A stretch of DNA of 7,145 nucleotides, taken from Synergistaceae bacterium (lineage in GTDB: Bacteria > Synergistota > Synergistia > Synergistales > Aminobacteriaceae). This document shows, piece by piece, positions 1-5,793 of this stretch. The translations under genes were made by a program, and so were the position numbers. Each line of letters begins with the position of its first letter. Position 1 is the first letter of the stretch. The DNA lies in the NCBI GenBank assembly GCA_017455085.1, contig JAFTBT010000175.1:1-7145 (forward strand), given 5' to 3'. Under the pieces are notes generated by a model. It searched no databases. It was not told the DNA's origin and saw nothing but the letters and a program-made list of their open reading frames with translations.

Positions 1-598
1 ACATGCATACCCGCTTATAGGCTACGGCCCGAAATTTGCGCAGTGGCTCTCTAGCCGTGAAAGGCAGCCTTACGGAAGTTTCGGGAACGGCTCGGCAATG
101 AGGGTGTCTCCTGTTGCGTGGGCATTTGACGATCTGGAGACAGTGGAAGTGTTTGCGGGCATAAGCGCGATGGTCAGCCATAACCACCCCGAAGGCATCA
201 AGGGCGCACAAGCTACTGCAGCGGCGATATTCCTTTCTAGGTCAGGAAACACAAAGCAGCAGATTCGGGACTATATCACACAAAAATACGGCTATGATCT
301 CTCACGCAGACTCGACGAGATCCGGCCAAGCTATGAGTTTGACGCGACATGTCAGGGCAGCGTTCCGGAAGCGATCACGGCATTTCTTGAGGGAAGCAGC
401 TACGAGGACACTGTGTGCAAGGCTGTATCACTGGGTGGAGATTCTGACACTATAGCGTGCATTGCCGGGGGAATAGCTGAAGCGTTCTACAACGGAGTGC
501 CTGAAGAGATTATGCATGAAACTTTCACAAGGCTTGACGAGAATCTGAGGGATATATTTTCGCGGTGGTGTAACTGGATGACGGGAGGCAGTGATTGA
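1..598 (+). CDS. ADP-ribosylglycohydrolase (DraG/ARH) family protein, 5'-truncated by window edge
   Basis: This frame is open from base 2 to the TGA at 596-598, giving 198 visible residues; the N-terminal third lies outside the window. The ATG at 98 is internal, because the codons before it match the neighbouring paralogue (HAYPLIGYG aligns with PHAGYGVRF). Family motifs seen are GNGSAMR just before and across base 98, HNHPEG at 179-196, and the C-terminal metal-binding GGDSDT at 434-451. Enzymes of this family use two divalent metal ions to remove ADP-ribose from modified arginine or other acceptors in the cytoplasm, reversing ADP-ribosylation. The N-terminal TDD metal motif cannot be checked here. 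No nif genes are visible, so the nitrogenase role of classical DraG is not supported, and the substrate is unknown. It is the upstream member of a tandem duplicate with the gene starting at 600. Family assignment is strong; function is inferred. Confidence 0.9.
   Translation, partial: HAYPLIGYGPKFAQWLSSRERQPYGSFGNGSAMRVSPVAWAFDDLETVEVFAGISAMVSHNHPEGIKGAQATAAAIFLSRSGNTKQQIRDYITQKYGYDLSRRLDEIRPSYEFDATCQGSVPEAITAFLEGSSYEDTVCKAVSLGGDSDTIACIAGGIAEAFYNGVPEEIMHETFTRLDENLRDIFSRWCNWMTGGSD
584..588 (+). promoter_or_regulatory. Shine-Dalgarno GGAGG for the second hydrolase gene
   Basis: GGAGG lies inside the end of the upstream gene, 11 nt before the ATG at 600 and only 2 nt before the alternative GTG at 591. 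The same GGAGG with 10-11 nt spacing precedes three other genes here, which favours the ATG. Confidence 0.6.
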
Positions 599-599
599 G

Positions 600-1418
600 A
601 TGTTAGGTGCAATAGTCGGCGACGTGGTGGGCAGTCCGTTCGAGTTCGACCGCAACAGGAAGACGGCACACAGCAGAGATTACCCGTTGGTGTCTGAGCT
701 ATCATACGTTACTGATGATTCGATTCTGACTCTGGCAGTAGCTAGGGGGATCATGCAGGCGATACCCACACGCGGCCAAGATGTGAGTGATGCAGATTTC
801 GAGAAGGGCATTGCTGAGTCTATGCGGCTGCTTGGGAACAAGTACCCTCATGCAGGTTACGGAGTGAGATTCATGCACTGGCTGATGTACAACAAACCAC
901 AACCCTATAACAGTTGCGGTAACGGTTCGGCAATGAGAGTCTCACCAGTTGCGTGGGCGTTTGAGAGTCTGGAGGAAGTCGAACACTTTGCGGAGGTTAG
1001 TGCGGCGATATCCCACAATCACCCTGAGGGCATCAAGGGAGCGCAGGCCACAGCAGGGAGTATATTTCTTGCACGTACAGGCCACAGCAAGCAGGAGATT
1101 CGGGACTATGTCGTGAGGCGTTACGGTTATGATTTGTCGAGGACACTGGACGAGATCAGGCCGACATATCATCACGTGGAGACCTGCCAGGAGACTGTGC
1201 CTGAAGCTATTACGGCGTTCCTTGAGGGGAAGGACTTCGAGGACGTTACGAGAGGTGCGGTGTCGTTGAGCGGTGACAGTGATACGTTGACGGCTATAGC
1301 ATGCTCGATCGCTGAGGGGTATTACGGGATACCTGAAGAGATCTGCGAGATGGTGATGCCGAAACTTGATGACTATTTGACGGACTTGCTGTTGCGTTGG
1401 GAGTTGTGGAGGAAGTAA
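600..1418 (+). CDS. ADP-ribosylglycohydrolase (DraG/ARH) family protein, complete
   Basis: This is a complete family member of 272 residues. In order it has the N-terminal GAIVGDVVGS signature (about 3-12), metal-binding TDDS (38-41), NGSAMR (108-113), HNHPEG (139-144) and a second metal motif SGDSDT (224-229). All the acidic metal ligands expected for an ADP-ribosylarginine-type hydrolase appear present, so it is probably active. It likely removes ADP-ribose from an unidentified cytoplasmic target. I chose the ATG at 600, one base after the upstream stop, because family members usually start directly at M-x-GAI-GD and GGAGG (584-588) sits 11 nt before it. A GTG at 591 would add three residues and overlap the upstream gene, but leaves only 2 nt after the Shine-Dalgarno. 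It is presumably co-transcribed and translationally coupled with its upstream paralogue. By hand count, 101 of 147 aligned columns are identical between the two. Confidence 0.92.
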   Translation: MLGAIVGDVVGSPFEFDRNRKTAHSRDYPLVSELSYVTDDSILTLAVARGIMQAIPTRGQDVSDADFEKGIAESMRLLGNKYPHAGYGVRFMHWLMYNKPQPYNSCGNGSAMRVSPVAWAFESLEEVEHFAEVSAAISHNHPEGIKGAQATAGSIFLARTGHSKQEIRDYVVRRYGYDLSRTLDEIRPTYHHVETCQETVPEAITAFLEGKDFEDVTRGAVSLSGDSDTLTAIACSIAEGYYGIPEEICEMVMPKLDDYLTDLLLRWELWRK

Positions 1419-1424
1419 CAGCGT

Positions 1425-1469
1425 AAAAATATGGGAGGCCTTGAGGTGATTTCAGGGTCTCCCGTTTTT
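1425..1469. terminator. Bidirectional intrinsic terminator between convergent transcripts
   Basis: GGGAGGCC (1433-1440) pairs with GGTCTCCC (1456-1463) through eight pairs, one of them G-T. The stem can extend inward by about four more pairs (TTGA with TTCAG), leaving a loop of about 7 nt. T5 at 1465-1469 follows the stem on the plus strand, and A5 at 1425-1429 gives a T tract on the minus strand. It can therefore end both the hydrolase transcript, whose stop is at 1418, and the leftward operon, whose last stop is at 1499. Confidence 0.85.
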
Positions 1470-1498
1470 GTGTGCTAGGTGTTATAGTGTTTTGTGGA

Positions 1499-2572
1499 CT
1501 ACTTTTTGCCCGTCCAACTGTCTTTGACGATACACACCGCTTTCATCGGAAGGGTTATCCGCATATTTCCGTCAGGGTTCACCTGCGACTTCCAGTCAGC
1601 GACCGCCGCTCCAGGCTTATCCGGAGAAATTATCCCCACCGGCAACACATCCTGCTTCTTCAGGTCCGCAAACAGCTCGTCTATCGTCCTGCCCTTGTAC
1701 TGACTCTCCACGTCCACCGTCGCAAAGCTATGGCCGTCATCCGCAGTAGAAAGCACATCCCGGATAAACGCAGATATCCCCTCGTTGTGCGTACACAGCG
1801 ACGCTATCCCCGCTATCAGGCTGTCGGAATACAGAATATCATCAACCTTTGCGTACCTCGCGTAACGTTCATTATCTGGGTCGTGCAGCTCCATCACCGT
1901 GTAAATATCCGGAGCTATATTCTCCACAGCTAACGCCGTCAGTATCGAGTGCGAGTCATCATTCCCATAATCAGGGTCTCCGAGAATTATCGCCCTCTTT
2001 GCCTTCTGTATGCCGCCTTTCTTGAGTGACTCCTGCTCCGAAGGATTCCCCTGCACAAAAAATACCTCGTCAGGTAATTCATTCGGCCTGTCCTTCGCGA
2101 TCAATGCTGCCTCCTGCCCAGAAGATAGTATCTCCTTAATCAGATACGGCCCTCTCTGATTCCATCCGCATATCAGAACATGACCGTCAAACTTGCACAT
2201 ATTCATTCCCATCATCTCCCCTAATATAGCCCTTATCCGGCTGTTGATTATCCTCTGCATCACTTCCGCAAATACCACTCCGAACAGTGCCACACCGAAT
2301 ATCGACAACAAAAACACTATCACTCTGCCCCACAAAGTATGGGGAGACGTAGCAAATTCCCCTTGCCCTATCAGTGTGAACATCACCGTCCACAGCGCGT
2401 CAGTGTATGACCCAGTGAACCCCCGCTCCTGCCACCACACAAACATAGCACTCCCGCCGATAAGCCCCACAAACAGCACCAGTGCCGCCAATAACTTGTT
2501 ATGAAACTTCTTCGACATGCCTATGCCTCTGCGTACTCCCTTGACCGTCTTGACGAAATTCTTCGCTGACAT
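1499..2572 (-). CDS. Two-transmembrane ion channel with RCK (TrkA-N/TrkA-C-like) cytoplasmic region
   Basis: The 357-residue protein has the layout of MthK-type channels: a basic N-terminus, a first membrane helix (about 26-46), a pore helix and filter (56-72), a second membrane helix (about 82-104), then a Rossmann-like RCK domain from about 129 opening with HVLICGWNQRG. A C-terminal region (about 285-350) resembles TrkA-C. In this family, ligand binding to the RCK domain gates ion flow through the inner membrane, usually of K+. The filter is odd: TLIGQGE (66-72) stands where K+ channels have TVGYGD, so Tyr is replaced by Gln and Asp by Glu, and selectivity should not be assumed. GGAGG (2583-2587) lies 10 nt before the ATG; an internal Met at 19 is a less likely start. 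It is the last gene of a leftward unit, 17 nt after the rpoD stop, and ends before a terminator. The fold call is strong; K+ specificity is uncertain. Confidence 0.88.
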   Translation of the reverse strand: MSAKNFVKTVKGVRRGIGMSKKFHNKLLAALVLFVGLIGGSAMFVWWQERGFTGSYTDALWTVMFTLIGQGEFATSPHTLWGRVIVFLLSIFGVALFGVVFAEVMQRIINSRIRAILGEMMGMNMCKFDGHVLICGWNQRGPYLIKEILSSGQEAALIAKDRPNELPDEVFFVQGNPSEQESLKKGGIQKAKRAIILGDPDYGNDDSHSILTALAVENIAPDIYTVMELHDPDNERYARYAKVDDILYSDSLIAGIASLCTHNEGISAFIRDVLSTADDGHSFATVDVESQYKGRTIDELFADLKKQDVLPVGIISPDKPGAAVADWKSQVNPDGNMRITLPMKAVCIVKDSWTGKK

Positions 2573-2582
2573 TGTGACTCTG

Positions 2583-2587
2583 CCTCC
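2583..2587 (-). promoter_or_regulatory. Shine-Dalgarno GGAGG for the channel gene
   Basis: CCTCC on the plus strand reads as GGAGG on the minus strand, 10 nt before the ATG at 2572. It sits within the 17-nt gap after rpoD, so the channel gene has its own initiation site inside the operon. Confidence 0.6.
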
Positions 2588-2589
2588 GT

Positions 2590-3984
2590 TCAGTCCAGAA
2601 AGTCCTTCAGTTTTTTGCTGGGCTGGCGGAGTTTTCGGAGTGCCTTCGCTTCTATCTGCCGGATCCTTTCTCTCGTAACGTTAAACTTCTTCCCGACTTC
2701 CTCAAGCGTATAAGAATGCCCATCCTCAAGCCCAAACCTGAAGTGCAGCACTTCACGCTCCCGGTCAGAAAGTGTACTCAACATGTCCTCTATCTGCTCA
2801 TGCAGCAAATGACCCGCAGCCGCCTCGTCCGGACTCGGCAAATCGTGATCCTCGATGAAGTCACCAAGCTGTGAGTCCTCTTCCTCGCCGATTGGAGTCT
2901 CCAGCGACACGGGAAGCTGCGAAATTCTCCGTATCTCCTCCACACGTGAGGCCTCTATGCCCATCCTGTCGGCTATCTCCTCGTCCGAAGGCTCTCGGCC
3001 AAGCTCCTGCACCAGCAGCCGCGACACCCGCACCATCTTGTTGATCGTCTCGACCATGTGCACAGGGACTCGTATAGTTCTCGCCTGATCCGCTATAGCT
3101 CTGGTTATCGCCTGACGGATCCACCATGTTGCGTATGTGCTGAACTTGAACCCGCGCCGGTAGTCGAATTTTTCCACTGCCCTAATCAGGCCAAGATTCC
3201 CCTCCTGAATCAAATCCAGAAACAGCATACCTCGGCCGATGTATTTCTTCGCAATGCTTACTACCAGCCGCAAGTTCGCATCTATCAGCTTCTTCTTGGC
3301 CTCCTCGTCTCCGGCCTCCATTCTTTGAGCAAGGTCCACTTCCTCCGCCGCAGTCAACAGTGAAACTTTCCCGATCTCCCTCAAGTACATTCTTACTGGG
3401 TCGGTTAATGGTATGTCGTCCAGTTTCGCAAGCTCGCTGTCTATCGTCGGGATGAACTCCTCGCGCGAATCAGCAGGGGCAGGAATACTCCCAATATTTG
3501 CCTTGTCGACAACATCTATACCCATCTCCTGAAGGTTTGTGAATATCCTGTCCAAAGTATCAGGGTCCCAAGCTTCTGCCGGTAAATGCCGCTCTATGTC
3601 GTCGTGAGTAACATATCCTCTTCCGCTGCCCTCATCCAGCAAGTCCTGTACAGCGTCTACACCGTCAAGTTTCTCGCCCGCAAGGTCTTCCGCAGTCAAA
3701 TCGCCATCCATCGGGAAATCTTCCTCAACAGTAACGTCAGAGTCCATATCTGCGTCCGGCTCTACTTCCGGTTGAGGCTCGGTAGGCTTCGCAGTTTTTC
3801 GTGGCTTCTTAGCTTTGGGAGTCTTCGGATCTTTGGGGGCTTTCGGAGCTTTGGGGGCTTTCGCGGCTTTAGGAGTCCCTTCCGGCTTCGGAGTCCCTTC
3901 TACCACTTCTTGCTGTTCTGTAAGTTCTTTAGGTGCTTCGTCTGGAATCTTCTTTCTTCTTCCCAAAATTATCCCTCTCTTCAC
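2590..3984 (-). CDS. rpoD: Primary RNA polymerase sigma factor (sigma-70, RpoD)
   Basis: This is the housekeeping sigma factor that directs RNA polymerase to -10/-35 promoters. In 464 residues it shows a Lys/Pro/Ala-rich linker (31-72), an acidic stretch (about 72-110), a region 1.1-like segment (about 111-160), region 1.2 from [11 protein letters not shown] (195-205), region 2 with [18 protein letters not shown] (257-274) and the -10 recognition helix with [11 protein letters not shown] (283-293). Region 3 follows at about 312-390, and region 4.2 carries the helix-turn-helix [17 protein letters not shown] (437-453). The complete region 1.1 plus 1.2-4 marks a group 1 factor. The large non-conserved insert of proteobacterial RpoD is absent. 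The start is uncertain: GTG at 3984 lies 5 nt after the previous stop but lacks a clear Shine-Dalgarno, while an in-frame TTG at 3966 has GAGAGGG about 6 nt upstream. It lies third in a cheV-led unit, not beside dnaG within this window. Confidence 0.97.
   Translation of the reverse strand: MKRGIILGRRKKIPDEAPKELTEQQEVVEGTPKPEGTPKAAKAPKAPKAPKDPKTPKAKKPRKTAKPTEPQPEVEPDADMDSDVTVEEDFPMDGDLTAEDLAGEKLDGVDAVQDLLDEGSGRGYVTHDDIERHLPAEAWDPDTLDRIFTNLQEMGIDVVDKANIGSIPAPADSREEFIPTIDSELAKLDDIPLTDPVRMYLREIGKVSLLTAAEEVDLAQRMEAGDEEAKKKLIDANLRLVVSIAKKYIGRGMLFLDLIQEGNLGLIRAVEKFDYRRGFKFSTYATWWIRQAITRAIADQARTIRVPVHMVETINKMVRVSRLLVQELGREPSDEEIADRMGIEASRVEEIRRISQLPVSLETPIGEEEDSQLGDFIEDHDLPSPDEAAAGHLLHEQIEDMLSTLSDREREVLHFRFGLEDGHSYTLEEVGKKFNVTRERIRQIEAKALRKLRQPSKKLKDFLD
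3814..3861 (-). repeat. Tandem 9-bp repeats (18-bp higher-order unit) encoding a KAP/KDP/KTP linker in rpoD
   Basis: Read on the minus strand, 9-bp units such as AAAGCCCCC and AAAGCTCCG alternate. Two successive 18-bp units (3861-3844 and 3843-3826) differ at one position. They encode Lys-Ala-Pro-type triplets (residues 42-57) of the N-terminal linker. In-frame copy-number change would lengthen or shorten the linker without a frameshift. Confidence 0.75.
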
Positions 3985-3989
3985 AAATA

Positions 3990-4694
3990 TTATTCTTCTG
4001 CTGACTGAACCGCGCGCAGATTCACCGCAGCTCCCATAAACGCAGGAAACTCTTCGTTGACTCCTCCGCCGGCAATCTCTTTAGTGCCGTCAAGCTCAAA
4101 CTCCGCTATGGTCTGACTCACTGCTATATCTATGGGGTTGTCGTCCTCCCACGCGAAAAAAAATCTGTTGTACCCGAATTTCTCCGCATAGTACGCATTA
4201 TTCCCCGACTTGATGATCCTTCCGAAGTCCTCAAGAATCCCCGCAAACCCCTTCAGGTAGTCCGTGCTGTCGTAAAATGGCTCATCTGCCGCCACTGCAA
4301 TAACCTTCGTGACTCCCTCAAATACTCCACGACTCCACATAGAGCAGGCAGTGATTCCGGCGTTCAGCTTCAGCTTTGCTTCCGGTAGCATCAGCGAGGC
4401 GATCACGGCTTTTTCCAGCATCTCGGAGTATCCCAGCGTCATGATGAACCCCAGATTCAGAATCATATCCGGCGAGTACTTGAAGAAATTTTCACGCGAA
4501 AGATTCCCCACGCACCCGGTTTGCGGCGAGGCCATAAAGAAAAATTCCCCTCCGAGATTCATGCAGCCCGCAGAAATCCGCGCTAGTGTCCTATCGTGAA
4601 ACCTGTTCAGCGACACAGGGTGATAGTCCCTCCCGAACGGAAAGCACCGGGAAATCTCCACGTACAGCTCAGAGTTCCAGAACGGCAGTATCAA
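3990..4694 (-). CDS. Conserved-context hypothetical protein, 234 residues, TTG start
   Basis: I do not recognise this protein. It has 234 residues, no convincing signal peptide or long membrane helix, and is rich in Phe, Tyr, Met and Asn, with two FFF clusters (51-53 and 178-180). The middle (about 75-135) is hydrophobic and probably a mixed alpha/beta core; the C-terminus is acidic. It is likely cytoplasmic. The start is TTG at 4694, sharing TTGA with the cheV stop, with GGAGG (4705-4709) 10 nt upstream; this overlap makes translational coupling to cheV likely. Its stop lies 5 nt before the rpoD GTG. Position between cheV and rpoD suggests constitutive co-expression but does not define a role. 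A CheC/CheX-like phosphatase or another chemotaxis accessory was considered, but I see no matching motif. That it is a real gene is well supported by packing and ribosome site; its function is unknown. Confidence 0.8.
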   Translation of the reverse strand: MILPFWNSELYVEISRCFPFGRDYHPVSLNRFHDRTLARISAGCMNLGGEFFFMASPQTGCVGNLSRENFFKYSPDMILNLGFIMTLGYSEMLEKAVIASLMLPEAKLKLNAGITACSMWSRGVFEGVTKVIAVAADEPFYDSTDYLKGFAGILEDFGRIIKSGNNAYYAEKFGYNRFFFAWEDDNPIDIAVSQTIAEFELDGTKEIAGGGVNEEFPAFMGAAVNLRAVQSAEE

Positions 4695-5626
4695 CTCGCT
4701 GCTGCCTCCGCTTCCTTCATCTGGCGTTCACGTATGACCTTCACAACGCACTCCACTAGCTGGGTGATCTCCGGCTTCGTAACCTGATAGTTCGCTCCCA
4801 CGCTGGCGGCTTTGTTCTTGATGTCGTTGGCCATGATTGACGAGAACACTATCACGGGTATTTTCTTGGTCTCTGGGTTTTCCTTTATGCGTCTGGTGAG
4901 AGTCAGGCCGTCGAGTCTGGGCATCTCCACGTCCGTAATCAGCAGGTCGCACTTTTCGCCTTCACGCACAATAGCCTCGTACGCTACTTTGCCGTCCGGA
5001 CAGATATGCAGATCCGTGAATCCACTGGCCATTAACGCGTCTTCCACCTGTTTGCGGATTAATGGCGAGTCCTCTGCAACGATAATGTGATAGTCTCCGG
5101 GATGGCCTACACCCTCCATCATGGCGACGGCTTTTCCGGGATCTCCTGAGTGCTGAATCACGAGCTGAGGGCTTATGGTCTGCACTATAGCTTCGTAGTC
5201 CAGCAGCAGCACATTTCGCGAGTCCCTCTTGATGACGTAGAGTATCCAGTCCCCTAAATATTTGCCGGTCATGCTCGCGTCAAGGTCTTCGGATTTGATT
5301 CTGTATATGCGTTCCACAGCGTCTACTACAAAACCTAGCTTTACCTCGTTGAATTCGGCTATAATGACTTTGCTTTGCTCCATAGGTGTAACTGGCGGAA
5401 TGCCCAGAAAGATTCTCAAGTCCACCATCGGGAGGACTTCACCCCTCACAGAAGTAATGCCTATGAGCGCAACCGGAGCATCAGGAATCGAACGCACTCC
5501 AGGCCAGCGCAAGATCTCTCTGGTTTTATCGACATTGATAGCGAAAGACTGATCGCCAAGCACAAACACCACTAACTGCCATTCGTTAGTGCCGACTTCA
5601 GTCGTAACTTTCTTGACTTCCTGCAT
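4691..5626 (-). CDS. cheV: Chemotaxis coupling protein CheV (CheW domain plus response regulator receiver)
   Basis: The 311-residue protein joins an N-terminal CheW-like domain (about 15-155) to a C-terminal receiver domain (about 179-300). The CheW part shows the typical run VALIGITSVRGEVLPMVDLR (52-71). In the receiver, Glu185-Asp186 form the acidic pair, Asp232 in ITDVEMPRLDG is the expected phosphoacceptor, Ser262 takes the conserved Thr/Ser position, and Lys284 precedes Pro285. CheV couples chemoreceptors to the kinase CheA at the inner membrane, and phosphorylation of its receiver by CheA adjusts adaptation. The length is normal for the family. The ATG at 5626 has GGAGG (5638-5642) 11 nt upstream. 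It is the first gene of a leftward unit with the unknown gene, rpoD and a channel gene; no receptor or cheA is in the window. The organism is therefore probably motile. Identification is confident from domain order and catalytic residues. Confidence 0.95.
   Translation of the reverse strand: MQEVKKVTTEVGTNEWQLVVFVLGDQSFAINVDKTREILRWPGVRSIPDAPVALIGITSVRGEVLPMVDLRIFLGIPPVTPMEQSKVIIAEFNEVKLGFVVDAVERIYRIKSEDLDASMTGKYLGDWILYVIKRDSRNVLLLDYEAIVQTISPQLVIQHSGDPGKAVAMMEGVGHPGDYHIIVAEDSPLIRKQVEDALMASGFTDLHICPDGKVAYEAIVREGEKCDLLITDVEMPRLDGLTLTRRIKENPETKKIPVIVFSSIMANDIKNKAASVGANYQVTKPEITQLVECVVKVIRERQMKEAEAAAS
4705..4709 (-). promoter_or_regulatory. Shine-Dalgarno GGAGG deciding a TTG start
   Basis: GGAGG on the minus strand, inside the last codons of cheV, lies 10 nt before the TTG at 4694. 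It is the main reason to accept the TTG start, which overlaps the cheV stop codon by four bases. Confidence 0.6.
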
Positions 5627-5637
5627 AATGTATTAAG

Positions 5638-5642
5638 CCTCC
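5638..5642 (-). promoter_or_regulatory. Shine-Dalgarno GGAGG for cheV
   Basis: GGAGG on the minus strand lies 11 nt before the cheV ATG at 5626. Spacing is on the long side but matches other genes in this window. Confidence 0.6.
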
Positions 5643-5666
5643 GCTTTTTTGGGTACATGTCCGTAT

Positions 5667-5675
5667 ATCTTATCA
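5667..5675 (-). promoter_or_regulatory. Candidate extended -10 promoter for the cheV-rpoD operon
   Basis: On the minus strand, TGATAAGAT is an extended -10 (TGn followed by TAAGAT, four of six matches to TATAAT), about 40 nt upstream of the cheV ATG. No good TTGACA-like -35 lies 16-18 nt further upstream. This is a weak candidate, listed because an operon carrying rpoD needs a promoter here or inside the upstream genes. Confidence 0.3.
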
Positions 5676-5736
5676 CAATTACTTGAACGAAATGAGCATT
5701 TGCATTACTCAGTGCTGTAATATCTCTGCTTTGCGG

Positions 5737-5745
5737 TGCTATAAT
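5737..5745 (+). promoter_or_regulatory. Extended -10 promoter for the lipoprotein gene
   Basis: TGCTATAAT is a perfect TATAAT (5740-5745) with an upstream TGn extension, about 50 nt before the lipoprotein ATG. Transcription would start near 5752 and leave a leader of about 40 nt. No strong -35 hexamer is seen at 16-18 nt spacing, which the extended -10 can partly offset. Confidence 0.6.
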
Positions 5746-5781
5746 CACTTCGCTTCTTTTCCAACGATTTTTTCACACAGT

Positions 5782-5787
5782 AAGGAG
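5782..5787 (+). promoter_or_regulatory. Shine-Dalgarno AAGGAG for the lipoprotein gene
   Basis: AAGGAG lies 6 nt before the ATG at 5794, a standard spacing. Together with the lipoprotein signal that begins right at this ATG, it fixes the start. Confidence 0.75.
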
Positions 5788-5793
5788 ATTTTT

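Noticed and set aside
98..598. Treating the ATG at 98 as the start of the first hydrolase
   Set aside because: The frame is open to the left edge and the codons before 98 align with the paralogue, so the gene is truncated, not short.
1..1418. Nitrogenase regulation by DraG
   Set aside because: No draT, nifH or glnB is visible, and the family is much broader than nitrogen control.
1472..1933. Plus-strand open frame of 153 codons
   Set aside because: It is antisense to the channel gene, has Arg/His-rich composition typical of a shadow frame, and the opposite strand has clear domains.
3814..3861. CRISPR-like or mobile repeat array
   Set aside because: The units are 9-18 bp with no spacers and are in frame within rpoD, encoding a simple linker.
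3586..4008. Plus-strand open frame of 140 codons
   Set aside because: It lies antisense to rpoD; its repetitive Phe/Arg/Gly sequence is just the reverse reading of the linker repeats.
5644..5650. T7 run upstream of cheV as a possible terminator
   Set aside because: No stem precedes it on the plus strand and no plus-strand gene ends there.
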